Assembly (NCBI RefSeq): GCF_000003605.2
Contig: NW_003130355.1
Location: 597,794 to 609,032, forward strand
From: Saccoglossus kowalevskii
Taxonomy: Eukaryota; Hemichordata; Enteropneusta; Harrimaniidae
Direction: 5' to 3'
DNA: 11,239 nt
This document shows, in pieces, positions 1-9,926 of the stretch (the stretch's first letter is position 1; each line of letters starts with the position of its first letter). Below the pieces are notes generated by a model, which saw only the letters and a list, made by a program, of their open reading frames with translations, searched no databases and was not told the DNA's origin. The position numbers and the translations under genes were made by a program.

Positions 1-3
1 CAT
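1..3. other. Left-edge bases CAT, unlike the usual GAT
   Basis: Every internal junction before GTACAC or ATACAC reads GAT (TAT at one place, 7680-7682), but the window opens with CAT. Three bases allow several readings: a single G-to-C change, a junction with flanking DNA, or the tail of another TACATGTA placed on the TA at unit bases 2-3, which would read CATGTA followed by CACAATG, as seen at 1-6. The bases to the left are needed to decide. Confidence 0.3.
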
Positions 4-40
4 GTACACAATGTAGCTGTCATATCTTGTGTTAGTGGAT
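4..40 (+). repeat. First complete unit; internal TA-led 9-mer structure
   Basis: This is the first full unit (a G-class unit, CTTGTG in place of CTCATG at 24-29). It shows the sub-structure shared by all units. TA steps fall at unit bases 2, 11, 20 and 30, then 39 (base 2 of the next unit), so the spacing is 9, 9, 10 and 9. Three of the four consensus blocks have the form TA, four variable bases, ATG (TACACAATG, TATCTCATGT, TAGTGGATG); the second block, TAGCTGTCA, keeps only TA. The 37-mer therefore looks like a degenerate tetramer of an older 9-bp repeat with one added base. The junction of units also forms the palindrome TGTACA. Confidence 0.6.
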
Positions 41-78
41 GTACACAATGTAGCTGTCATATCTCATGTTAGTGGATA

Positions 79-841
79 TACACAATGTAGCTGTCATATC
101 TCATGTTAGTGGATGTACACAATGTAGCTGTCATATCTCATATTAGTGGATGTACACAATGTAGCTGTCATATCTTATGTTAGTGGATGTACACAATGTA
201 GCTGTCATATCTTATGTTAGTGGATGTACACAATGTAGCTGTCATATCTCATGTTAGTGGATGTACACAATGTAGCTGTCATATCTCATATTAGTGGATG
301 TACACAATGTAGCTGTCATATCTTATGTTAGTGGATGTACACAATGTAGCTGTCATATCTTGTGTTAGTGGATGTACACAATGTAGCTGTCATATCTCAT
401 GTTAGTGGATGTACACAATGTAGCTGTCATATCTCATGTTAGTGGATGTACACAATGTAGCTGTCATATCTCATGTTAGTGGATGTACACAATGTAGCTG
501 TCATATCTCATGTTAGTGGATGTACACAATGTAGCTGTCATATCTCATGTTAGTGGATATACACAATGTAGCTGTCATATCTCATGTTAGTGGATGTACA
601 CAATGTAGCTGACATATCTCATGTTAGTGGATGTACACAATGTAGCTGTCATATCTCATGTTAGTGGATGTACACAATGTAGCTGTCATATCTCATATTA
701 GTGGATGTACACAATGTAGCTGTCATATCTTATGTTAGTGGATGTACACAATGTAGCTGTCATATCTTGTGTTAGTGGATGTACACAATGTAGCTGTCAT
801 ATCTCATGTTAGTGGATGTACACAATGTAGCTGTCATATCT
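79..841. repeat. Block A, copy 1 (763-bp internal duplication)
   Basis: Units 4 to 22 carry the class order A T T C A T G C C C C C iC D C A T G C, where C is the consensus. The same 19-unit order recurs without a mismatch in units 62 to 80, 2,146 bp (58 units) downstream. The exact match stops on the left at 78, where unit 3 begins with A, and on the right at 842, where unit 23 is G class. The rare D change (T17A, GCTGACAT, unit 17, starting at 596) occurs only here and at the matching place in copy 2, which supports copying rather than repeated mutation. Confidence 0.93.
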
Positions 842-879
842 TGTGTTAGTGGATGTACACAATGTAGCTGTCATATCTC

Positions 880-2173
880 ATGTTAGTGGATGTACACAAT
901 GTAGCTGTCATATCTCATGTTAGTGGATGTACACAATGTAGCTGTCATATCTTGTGTTAGTGGATGTACACAATGTAGCTGTCATATCTCATGTTAGTGG
1001 ATGTACACAATGTAGCTGTCATATCTCATGTTAGTGGATGTACACAATGTAGCTGTCATATCTTGTGTTAGTGGATGTACACAATGTAGCTGTCATATCT
1101 CATGTTAGTGGATATACACAATGTAGCTGTCATATCTCATGTTAGTGGATGTACACAATGTAGCTGTCACATCTCATGTTAGTGGATGTACACAATGTAG
1201 CTGTCATATCTCATGTTAGTGGATATACACAATGTAGCTGTCATATCTCATGTTAGTGGATGTACACAATGTAGCTGTCATATCTCATGTTAGTGGATGT
1301 ACACAATGTAGCTGTCACATCTCATGTTAGTGGATGTACACAATGTAGCTGTCATATCTCATGTTAGTGGATGTACACAATGTAGCTGTCATATCTCATG
1401 TTAGTGGATGTACACAATGTAGCTGTCACATCTCATGTTAGTGGATGTACACAATGTAGCTGTCATATCTCATGTTAGTGGATGTACACAATGTAGCTGT
1501 CACATCTCATGTTAGTGGATGTACACAATGTAGCTGTCATATCTCATGTTAGTGGATGTACACAATGTAGCTGTCATATCTCATGTTAGTGGATGTACAC
1601 AATGTAGCTGTCATATCTCATGTTAGTGGATGTACACAATGTAGCTGTCATATCTCATGTTAGTGGATGTACACAATGTAGCTGTCATATCTCATGTTAG
1701 TGGATGTACACAATGTAGCTGTCATATCTTATGTTAGTGGATGTACACAATGTAGCTGTCATATCTCATGTTAGTGGATGTACACAATGTAGCTGTCATA
1801 TCTTGTGTTAGTGGATGTACACAATGTAGCTGTCATATCTCATGTCAGTGGATGTACACAATGTAGCTGTCATATCTCATGTTAGTGGATGTACACAATG
1901 TAGCTGTCATATCTCATGTTAGTGGATGTACACAATGTAGCTGTCATATCTTGTGTTAGTGGATGTACACAATGTAGCTGTCATATCTCATGTTAGTGGA
2001 TGTACACAATGTAGCTGTCATATCTTGTGTTAGTGGATGTACACAATGTAGCTGTCATATCTCATGTTAGTGGATGTACACAATGTAGCTGTCATATCTC
2101 ATGTTAGTGGATGTACACAATGTAGCTGTCATATCTCATGTTAGTGGATGTACACAATGTAGCTGTCATATCT
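880..2173. repeat. Block B, copy 1 (longest form)
   Basis: Units 25 to 58 form the reference copy of the largest higher-order segment. Its order is C G C C G C iC H C iC C H C C H C H, five C, T C G S C C G C G and three C. It is rich in the H class (T20C, GTCACATC) at units 32, 36, 39 and 41, and contains the rare S change (T30C, ATGTCAG) at 1846. Parts of this order return at 6349-7015, 8929-9926 and 10459-11239. Those copies differ by whole-unit gains or losses and very few substitutions, which is the pattern expected from unequal exchange or segment amplification. Confidence 0.9.
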
Positions 2174-2224
2174 CATGTTAGTGGATGTACACAATGTAGC
2201 TGTCATATCTCATGTTAGTGGATG

Positions 2225-2987
2225 TACACAATGTAGCTGTCATATCTCATGTTAGTGGATGTACACAATGTAGCTGTCATATCTCATATTAGTGGATGTA
2301 CACAATGTAGCTGTCATATCTTATGTTAGTGGATGTACACAATGTAGCTGTCATATCTTATGTTAGTGGATGTACACAATGTAGCTGTCATATCTCATGT
2401 TAGTGGATGTACACAATGTAGCTGTCATATCTCATATTAGTGGATGTACACAATGTAGCTGTCATATCTTATGTTAGTGGATGTACACAATGTAGCTGTC
2501 ATATCTTGTGTTAGTGGATGTACACAATGTAGCTGTCATATCTCATGTTAGTGGATGTACACAATGTAGCTGTCATATCTCATGTTAGTGGATGTACACA
2601 ATGTAGCTGTCATATCTCATGTTAGTGGATGTACACAATGTAGCTGTCATATCTCATGTTAGTGGATGTACACAATGTAGCTGTCATATCTCATGTTAGT
2701 GGATATACACAATGTAGCTGTCATATCTCATGTTAGTGGATGTACACAATGTAGCTGACATATCTCATGTTAGTGGATGTACACAATGTAGCTGTCATAT
2801 CTCATGTTAGTGGATGTACACAATGTAGCTGTCATATCTCATATTAGTGGATGTACACAATGTAGCTGTCATATCTTATGTTAGTGGATGTACACAATGT
2901 AGCTGTCATATCTTGTGTTAGTGGATGTACACAATGTAGCTGTCATATCTCATGTTAGTGGATGTACACAATGTAGCTGTCATATCT
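2225..2987. repeat. Block A, copy 2
   Basis: Exact copy of 79-841, holding units 62 to 80 in the same class order, including the only other D unit (starting 2742) and the iC unit immediately before it (2705). After the match ends, copy 2 continues with a consensus unit and then unit 82 (3001), the only unit combining G1A with G28A. The absence of any difference over 763 bp argues that the duplication is recent compared with the age of the variant classes. Confidence 0.93.
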
Positions 2988-3444
2988 CATGTTAGTGGAT
3001 ATACACAATGTAGCTGTCATATCTCATATTAGTGGATGTACACAATGTAGCTGTCATATCTCATGTTAGTGGATGTACACAATGTAGCTGTCATATCTCA
3101 TGTTAGTGGATGTACACAATGTAGCTGTCATATCTCATGTTAGTGGATGTACACAATGTAGCTGTCATATCTCATGTTAGTGGATGTACACAATGTAGCT
3201 GTCATATCTCATGTTAGTGGATGTACACAATGTAGCTGTCATATCTTGTGTTAGTGGATGTACACAATGTAGCTGTCATATCTCATGTTAGTGGATGTAC
3301 ACAATGTAGCTGTCATATCTCATGTTAGTGGATGTACACAATGTAGCTGTCATATCTCATGTTAGTGGATGTACACAATGTAGCTGTCATATCTCATGTT
3401 AGTGGATGTACACAATGTAGCTGTCATATCTCATATTAGTGGAT

Positions 3445-3740
3445 GTACACAATGTAGCTGTCATATCTTATGTTAGTGGATGTACACAATGTAGCTGTCA
3501 TATCTTATGTTAGTGGATGTACACAATGTAGCTGTCATATCTCATGTTAGTGGATGTACACAATGTAGCTGTCATATCTTGTGTTAGTGGATGTACACAA
3601 TGTAGCTGTCATATCTTATGTTAGTGGATGTACACAATGTAGCTGTCATATCTTATGTTAGTGGATGTACACAATGTAGCTGTCATATCTCATGTTAGTG
3701 GATGTACACAATGTAGCTGTCATATCTTGTGTTAGTGGAT
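3445..3740. repeat. Tandem duplication of a 4-unit (148-bp) block
   Basis: Units 94 to 97 are T T C G, and units 98 to 101 are again T T C G. The two 148-bp halves (3445-3592 and 3593-3740) are identical. This is a local, recent-looking tandem amplification inside the array, on a smaller scale than blocks A to C. Confidence 0.7.
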
Positions 3741-3777
3741 GTACACAATGTAGCTGTCATATCTCATGTTAGTGGAT

Positions 3778-3820
3778 GTACACAATGTACATGTAGCTGT
3801 CATATCTCATGTTAGTGGAT
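3778..3820. other. 43-bp unit with TACATGTA insertion, site at unit bases 11-12
   Basis: This unit (number 103) is 6 bp longer than the others. The TA at unit bases 11-12 has become TACATGTA (3788-3795), a perfect 8-bp palindrome. The remaining bases are consensus. ACATGTA does not occur in an ordinary unit, so the extra bases cannot come from a simple register slip between units. The form is that of a Tc1/Tc3-type excision footprint: duplicated TA target with CA and TG from the two element ends between. No transposon sequence remains. A small templated insertion during break repair is the alternative. Confidence 0.6.
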
Positions 3821-4659
3821 GTACACAATGTAGCTGTCATATCTCATGTTAGTGGATGTACACAATGTAGCTGTCATATCTCATGTTAGTGGATGTACAC
3901 AATGTAGCTGTCATATCTTATGTTAGTGGATGTACACAATGTAGCTGTCATATCTCATGTTAGTGGATGTACACAATGTAGCTGTCATATCTCATGTTAG
4001 TGGATATACACAATGTAGCTGTCATATCTCATGTTAGTGGATGTACACAATGTAGCTGTCATATCTCATGTTAGTGGATGTACACAATGTAGCTGTCATA
4101 TCTCATGTTAGTGGATGTACACAATGTAGCTGTCATATCTTATGTTAGTGGATGTACACAATGTAGCTGTCATATCTCATGTTAGTGGATGTACACAATG
4201 TAGCTGTCATATCTTATGTTAGTGGATGTACACAATGTAGCTGTCATATCTTGTGTTAGTGGATGTACACAATGTAGCTGTCACATCTCATGTTAGTGGA
4301 TGTACACAATGTAGCTGTCATATCTCATGTTAGTGGATGTACACAATGTAGCTGTCATATCTTGTGTTAGTGGATGTACACAATGTAGCTGTCATATCTC
4401 ATGTTAGTGGATGTACACAATGTAGCTGTCATATCTCATGTTAGTGGATGTACACAATGTAGCTGTCATATCTCATGTTAGTGGATGTACACAATGTAGC
4501 TGTCATATCTCATGTTAGTGGATGTACACAATGTAGCTGTCATATCTCATATTAGTGGATGTACACAATGTAGCTGTCATATCTCATGTTAGTGGATGTA
4601 CACAATGTAGCTGTCATATCTCATGTTAGTGGATGTACACAATGTAGCTGTCATATCTC

Positions 4660-5195
4660 ATGTTAGTGGATGTACACAATGTAGCTGTCATATCTCATAT
4701 TAGTGGATGTACACAATGTAGCTGTCATATCTCATGTTAGTGGATGTACACAATGTAGCTGTCATATCTCATGTTAGTGGATGTACACAATGTAGCTGTC
4801 ATATCTCATGTTAGTGGATGTACACAATGTAGCTGTCATACATGTATCTCATGTTAGTGGATGTACACAATGTAGCTGTCATATCTCATGTTAGTGGATG
4901 TACACAATGTAGCTGTCATATCTCATGTTAGTGGATGTACACAATGTAGCTGTCATATCTCATGTTAGTGGATGTACACAATGTAGCTGTCATATCTCAT
5001 ATTAGTGGATGTACACAATGTAGCTGTCATATCTCATGTTAGTGGATGTACACAATGTAGCTGTCATATCTCATATTAGTGGATGTACACAATGTAGCTG
5101 TCATATCTTATGTTAGTGGATGTACACAATGTAGCTGTCATATCTCATGTTAGTGGATGTACACAATGTAGCTGTCATATCTCATGTTAGTGGAT
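4660..5195. repeat. Block C, copy 1 (536-bp duplication)
   Basis: Units 127 to 140 have the order A C C C ins C C C A C A T C C, where 'ins' is the 43-bp unit with the CATGTA insertion. The order returns exactly 1,079 bp downstream (29 units plus 6 bp). The exact match is bounded by 4659 (C here, G in the other copy) and 5196 (A here, G in the other copy). Confidence 0.92.
4820..4862. other. 43-bp unit with TACATGTA insertion, site at unit bases 20-21
   Basis: Unit 131 is 43 bp. Here the TA at unit bases 20-21 has become TACATGTA (4839-4846). This is a different position in the unit from the insertion at 3788, so the two events are independent, yet the inserted bases and the TA context are the same. 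The site lies in an ATAT context. The unit is inside block C and was duplicated with it. Confidence 0.6.
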
Positions 5196-5343
5196 ATACA
5201 CAATGTAGCTGTCATATCTCATGTTAGTGGATGTACACAATGTAGCTGTCATATCTTATGTTAGTGGATGTACACAATGTAGCTGTCATATCTCATGTTA
5301 GTGGATGTACACAATGTAGCTGTCATATCTCATGTTAGTGGAT

Positions 5344-5713
5344 GTACACAATGTAGCTGTCATATCTCATGTTAGTGGATGTACACAATGTAGCTGTCAT
5401 ATCTCATGTTAGTGGATGTACACAATGTAGCTGTCATATCTCATGTTAGTGGATGTACACAATGTAGCTGTCATATCTCATGTTAGTGGATGTACACAAT
5501 GTAGCTGTCATATCTCATGTTAGTGGATGTACACAATGTAGCTGTCATATCTTATGTTAGTGGATGTACACAATGTAGCTGTCATATCTCATGTTAGTGG
5601 ATGTACACAATGTAGCTGTCATATCTTGTGTTAGTGGATGTACACAATGTAGCTGTCATATCTCATGTCAGTGGATGTACACAATGTAGCTGTCATATCT
5701 CATGTTAGTGGAT
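5344..5713. repeat. Partial block B-like run ending in T-C-G-S
   Basis: Units 145 to 149 are consensus, followed by T (5529), C, G (5603), S (5640) and C (5677). This is the tail order of block B without its H units. S units occur only four times in the window and each time directly after T, C, G, so this run probably shares ancestry with block B even though its upstream half is missing. Confidence 0.6.
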
Positions 5714-5738
5714 GTACACAATGTAGCTGTCATATCTG

Positions 5739-6274
5739 ATGTTAGTGGATGTACACAATGTAGCTGTCATATCTCATATTAGTGGATGTACACAATGTAG
5801 CTGTCATATCTCATGTTAGTGGATGTACACAATGTAGCTGTCATATCTCATGTTAGTGGATGTACACAATGTAGCTGTCATATCTCATGTTAGTGGATGT
5901 ACACAATGTAGCTGTCATACATGTATCTCATGTTAGTGGATGTACACAATGTAGCTGTCATATCTCATGTTAGTGGATGTACACAATGTAGCTGTCATAT
6001 CTCATGTTAGTGGATGTACACAATGTAGCTGTCATATCTCATGTTAGTGGATGTACACAATGTAGCTGTCATATCTCATATTAGTGGATGTACACAATGT
6101 AGCTGTCATATCTCATGTTAGTGGATGTACACAATGTAGCTGTCATATCTCATATTAGTGGATGTACACAATGTAGCTGTCATATCTTATGTTAGTGGAT
6201 GTACACAATGTAGCTGTCATATCTCATGTTAGTGGATGTACACAATGTAGCTGTCATATCTCATGTTAGTGGAT
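5739..6274. repeat. Block C, copy 2
   Basis: Exact copy of 4660-5195, including the 6-bp insertion at the same base of the same unit. The base just before it, 5738, is the window's only C25G change (unit 155, ATCTGATG). If block C was copied as a longer piece, this change and the G1A at 5196 arose in one copy or the other afterwards. Confidence 0.92.
5899..5941. other. Duplicated copy of the TACATGTA-bearing unit
   Basis: Unit 160 repeats unit 131 exactly, with TACATGTA at 5918-5925. Because the surrounding 536 bp also match, this is a copy made by the block C duplication and not a third independent insertion. It dates the insertion before that duplication. Confidence 0.85.
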
Positions 6275-6348
6275 GTACACAATGTAGCTGTCATATCTCA
6301 TGTTAGTGGATGTACACAATGTAGCTGTCATATCTCATGTTAGTGGAT

Positions 6349-7015
6349 GTACACAATGTAGCTGTCACATCTCATGTTAGTGGATGTACACAATGTAGCT
6401 GTCATATCTCATGTTAGTGGATGTACACAATGTAGCTGTCATATCTCATGTTAGTGGATGTACACAATGTAGCTGTCATATCTCATGTTAGTGGATGTAC
6501 ACAATGTAGCTGTCATATCTCATGTTAGTGGATGTACACAATGTAGCTGTCACATCTCATGTTAGTGGATGTACACAATGTAGCTGTCATATCTCATGTT
6601 AGTGGATGTACACAATGTAGCTGTCACATCTCATGTTAGTGGATGTACACAATGTAGCTGTCATATCTCATGTTAGTGGATGTACACAATGTAGCTGTCA
6701 TATCTCATGTTAGTGGATGTACACAATGTAGCTGTCATATCTCATGTTAGTGGATGTACACAATGTAGCTGTCATATCTCATGTTAGTGGATGTACACAA
6801 TGTAGCTGTCATATCTCATGTTAGTGGATGTACACAATGTAGCTGTCATATCTTATGTTAGTGGATGTACACAATGTAGCTGTCATATCTCATGTTAGTG
6901 GATGTACACAATGTAGCTGTCATATCTTGTGTTAGTGGATGTACACAATGTAGCTTGTCATATCTCATGTCAGTGGATGTACACAATGTAGCTGTCATAT
7001 CTCATGTTAGTGGAT
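6349..7015. repeat. Block B, copy 4, partial and altered
   Basis: Units 172 to 189 read H C C C C H C H, five C, T C G S C. This equals units 36 to 51 of copy 1 with two extra consensus units between the first two H units. From 6443 to 6955 the match to 1319-1831 is exact (513 bp). A single extra T in unit 188 (GCTTGTC) then interrupts it, after which it continues to 7027. This copy lacks the G1A units that flank the module in copies 1 and 2. Confidence 0.82.
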
Positions 7016-8755
7016 GTACACAATGTAACTGTCATATCTCATGTTAGTGGATGTACACAATGTAGCTGTCATATCTCATGTTAGTGGATGTACACAATGT
7101 ATCTGTCATATCTCATATTAGTGGATGTACACAATGTAGCTGTCATATCTCATGTTAGTGGATGTACACAATGTACCTGTCATATCTCATGTTAGTGGAT
7201 GTACACAATGTAGCTGTCATATCTTATGTTAGTGGATGTACACAATGTAGCTGTCATATCTCATGTTAGTGGATGTACACAATGTAGCTGTCATATCTCA
7301 TGTTAGTGGATGTACACAATGTAGCTGTCATATCTTATGTTTAGTGGATGTACACAATGTAGCTGTCATATCTCATGTTAGTGGATGTACACAATGTAGC
7401 TGTCATATCTCATGTTAGTGGATGTACACAATGTAGCTGTCATATCTTATGTTAGTGGATGTACACAATGTAGCTGTCATATCTTATGTTAGTGGATGTA
7501 CACAATGTAGCTGTCATATCTTATGTTAGTGGATGTACACAATGTAGCTGTCATATCTCATATTAGTGGATGTACACAATGTAGCTGTCATATCTCATAT
7601 TAGTGGATGTACACAATGTAGCTGTCATATCTCATGTTAGTGGATGTACACAATGTAGCTGTCATATCTCATGTTAGTGTATGTACACAATGTAGCTGTC
7701 ATATCTCATGTTAGTGGATGTACACAATGTAGCTGTCATATCTCATGTTAGTGGATGTACACAATGTAGCTGTCATATCTCATGTTAGTGGATGTACACA
7801 ATGTAGCTGTCATATCTCATGTTAGTGGATGTACACAATGTAGCTGTCATATCTCATGTTAGTGGATGTACACAATGTAGCTGTCACATCTCATGTTAGT
7901 GGATGTACACAATGTAGCTGTCATATCTCATGTTAGTGGATGTACACAATGTAGCTGTCATATCTCATGTTAGTGGATGTACACAATGTAGCTGTCATAT
8001 CTCATGTTAGTGGATGTACACAATGTAGCTGTCATATCTTGTGTTAGTGGATGTACACAATGTAGCTGTCATATCTCATGTTAGTGGATGTACACAATGT
8101 AGCTGTCATATCTCATGTTAGTGGATGTACACAATGTACCTGTCATATCTCATGTTAGTGGATGTACACAATGTAGCTGTCATATCTCATGTTAGTGGAT
8201 GTACACAATGTAGCTGTCATATCTCATGTTAGTGGATGTACACAATGTAGCTGTCATATCTCATGTTAGTGGATGTACACAATGTATCTGTCATATCTTA
8301 TGTTAGTGGATGTACACAATGTAGCTGTCATATCTTATGTTAGTGGATGTACACAATGTACCTGTCATATCTCATGTTAGTGGATGTACACAATGTACCT
8401 GTCATATCTCATGTTAGTGGATGTACACAATGTAGCTGTCATATCTCATGTTAGTGGATGTACACAATGTAGCTGTCATATCTCATGTTAGTGGATGTAC
8501 ACAATGTAGCTGTCATATCTCATGTTAGTGGATGTACACAATGTAGCTGTCATATCTCATGTTAGTGGATGTACACAATGTAGCTGTCATATCTCATGTT
8601 AGTGGATGTACACAATGTAGCTGTCATATCTCATGTTAGTGGATGTACACAATGTAGCTGTCATATCTCATGTTAGTGGATGTACACAATGTAGCTGTCA
8701 TATCTCATGTTAGTGGATGTACACAATGTACCTGTCATATCTCATATTAGTGGAT
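6941..8755. repeat. More divergent segment of the array
   Basis: In these 49 units (188 to 236) lie all eight changes at unit base 13. There is one G to A (unit 190, 7028), two G to T (7102, 8287) and five G to C (7176, 8139, 8361, 8398, 8731). Both 1-bp insertions of the window are here as well (units 188 and 198, each an extra T), with the only change at base 35 (G to T, 7680). The other 254 units have none of these. The segment also lacks i-class units and any copy of the long duplications beyond 7027. It may be an older or less homogenised part of the array, or a part with more sequencing error. Confidence 0.8.
7312..7349. other. 38-bp unit with one extra T
   Basis: Unit 198 is T class and reads ATGTTTAG where other units read ATGTTAG, giving 38 bp. 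The other 1-bp insertion, in unit 188 (6941-6978, GCTTGTC), is also an added T that makes or lengthens a T run. Both could be real, but single-base gains in T runs are also a common long-read error. Confidence 0.7.
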
Positions 8756-8928
8756 GTACACAATGTAGCTGTCATATCTCATGTTAGTGGATGTACACAA
8801 TGTAGCTGTCATATCTCATGTTAGTGGATGTACACAATGTAGCTGTCATATCTTATGTTAGTGGATGTACACAATGTAGCTGTCATATCTCATGTTAGTG
8901 GATGTACACAATGTAGCTGTCATATCTT

Positions 8929-9926
8929 ATGTTAGTGGATGTACACAATGTAGCTGTCATATCTCATGTTAGTGGATGTACACAATGTAGCTGTCATATC
9001 TTGTGTTAGTGGATGTACACAATGTAGCTGTCATATCTCATGTTAGTGGATGTACACAATGTAGCTGTCATATCTCATGTTAGTGGATGTACACAATGTA
9101 GCTGTCATATCTTGTGTTAGTGGATGTACACAATGTAGCTGTCATATCTCATGTTAGTGGATATACACAATGTAGCTGTCATATCTCATGTTAGTGGATG
9201 TACACAATGTAGCTGTCACATCTCATGTTAGTGGATGTACACAATGTAGCTGTCACATCTCATGTTAGTGGATGTACACAATGTAGCTGTCATATCTCAT
9301 GTTAGTGGATGTACACAATGTAGCTGTCATATCTCATGTTAGTGGATGTACACAATGTAGCTGTCATATCTCATGTTAGTGGATGTACACAATGTAGCTG
9401 TCATATCTCATGTTAGTGGATGTACACAATGTAGCTGTCATATCTCATGTTAGTGGATGTACACAATGTAGCTGTCATATCTTATGTTAGTGGATGTACA
9501 CAATGTAGCTGTCATATCTCATGTTAGTGGATGTACACAATGTAGCTGTCATATCTTGTGTTAGTGGATGTACACAATGTAGCTGTCATATCTCATGTTA
9601 GTGGATGTACACAATGTAGCTGTCATATCTCATGTTAGTGGATGTACACAATGTAGCTGTCATATCTCATGTTAGTGGATGTACACAATGTAGCTGTCAT
9701 ATCTTGTGTTAGTGGATGTACACAATGTAGCTGTCATATCTCATGTTAGTGGATGTACACAATGTAGCTGTCATATCTTGTGTTAGTGGATGTACACAAT
9801 GTAGCTGTCATATCTCATGTTAGTGGATGTACACAATGTAGCTGTCATATCTCATGTTAGTGGATGTACACAATGTAGCTGTCATATCTCATGTTAGTGG
9901 ATGTACACAATGTAGCTGTCATATCT
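8929..9926. repeat. Block B, copy 3, with 8-unit internal deletion
   Basis: The left part (8929-9255) equals 880-1206 exactly (327 bp), and the right part (9220-9926) equals 1467-2173 (707 bp) except at 9599, which is T where copy 1 has C (the S change at 1846). The two parts join at units 249 and 250, the only place in the window where two H units are adjacent. Relative to copy 1, units 33 to 40 (296 bp, exactly 8 units) are missing. Copy 2 has those eight units, so loss here is more likely than gain there. Confidence 0.88.

Noticed and set aside
3778-3820. The 6-bp insertions as register slips between neighbouring units
   Set aside because: A slip would insert a stretch present in the ordinary unit; ACATGTA is not found in ordinary units, and the same bases were gained at two different unit positions.
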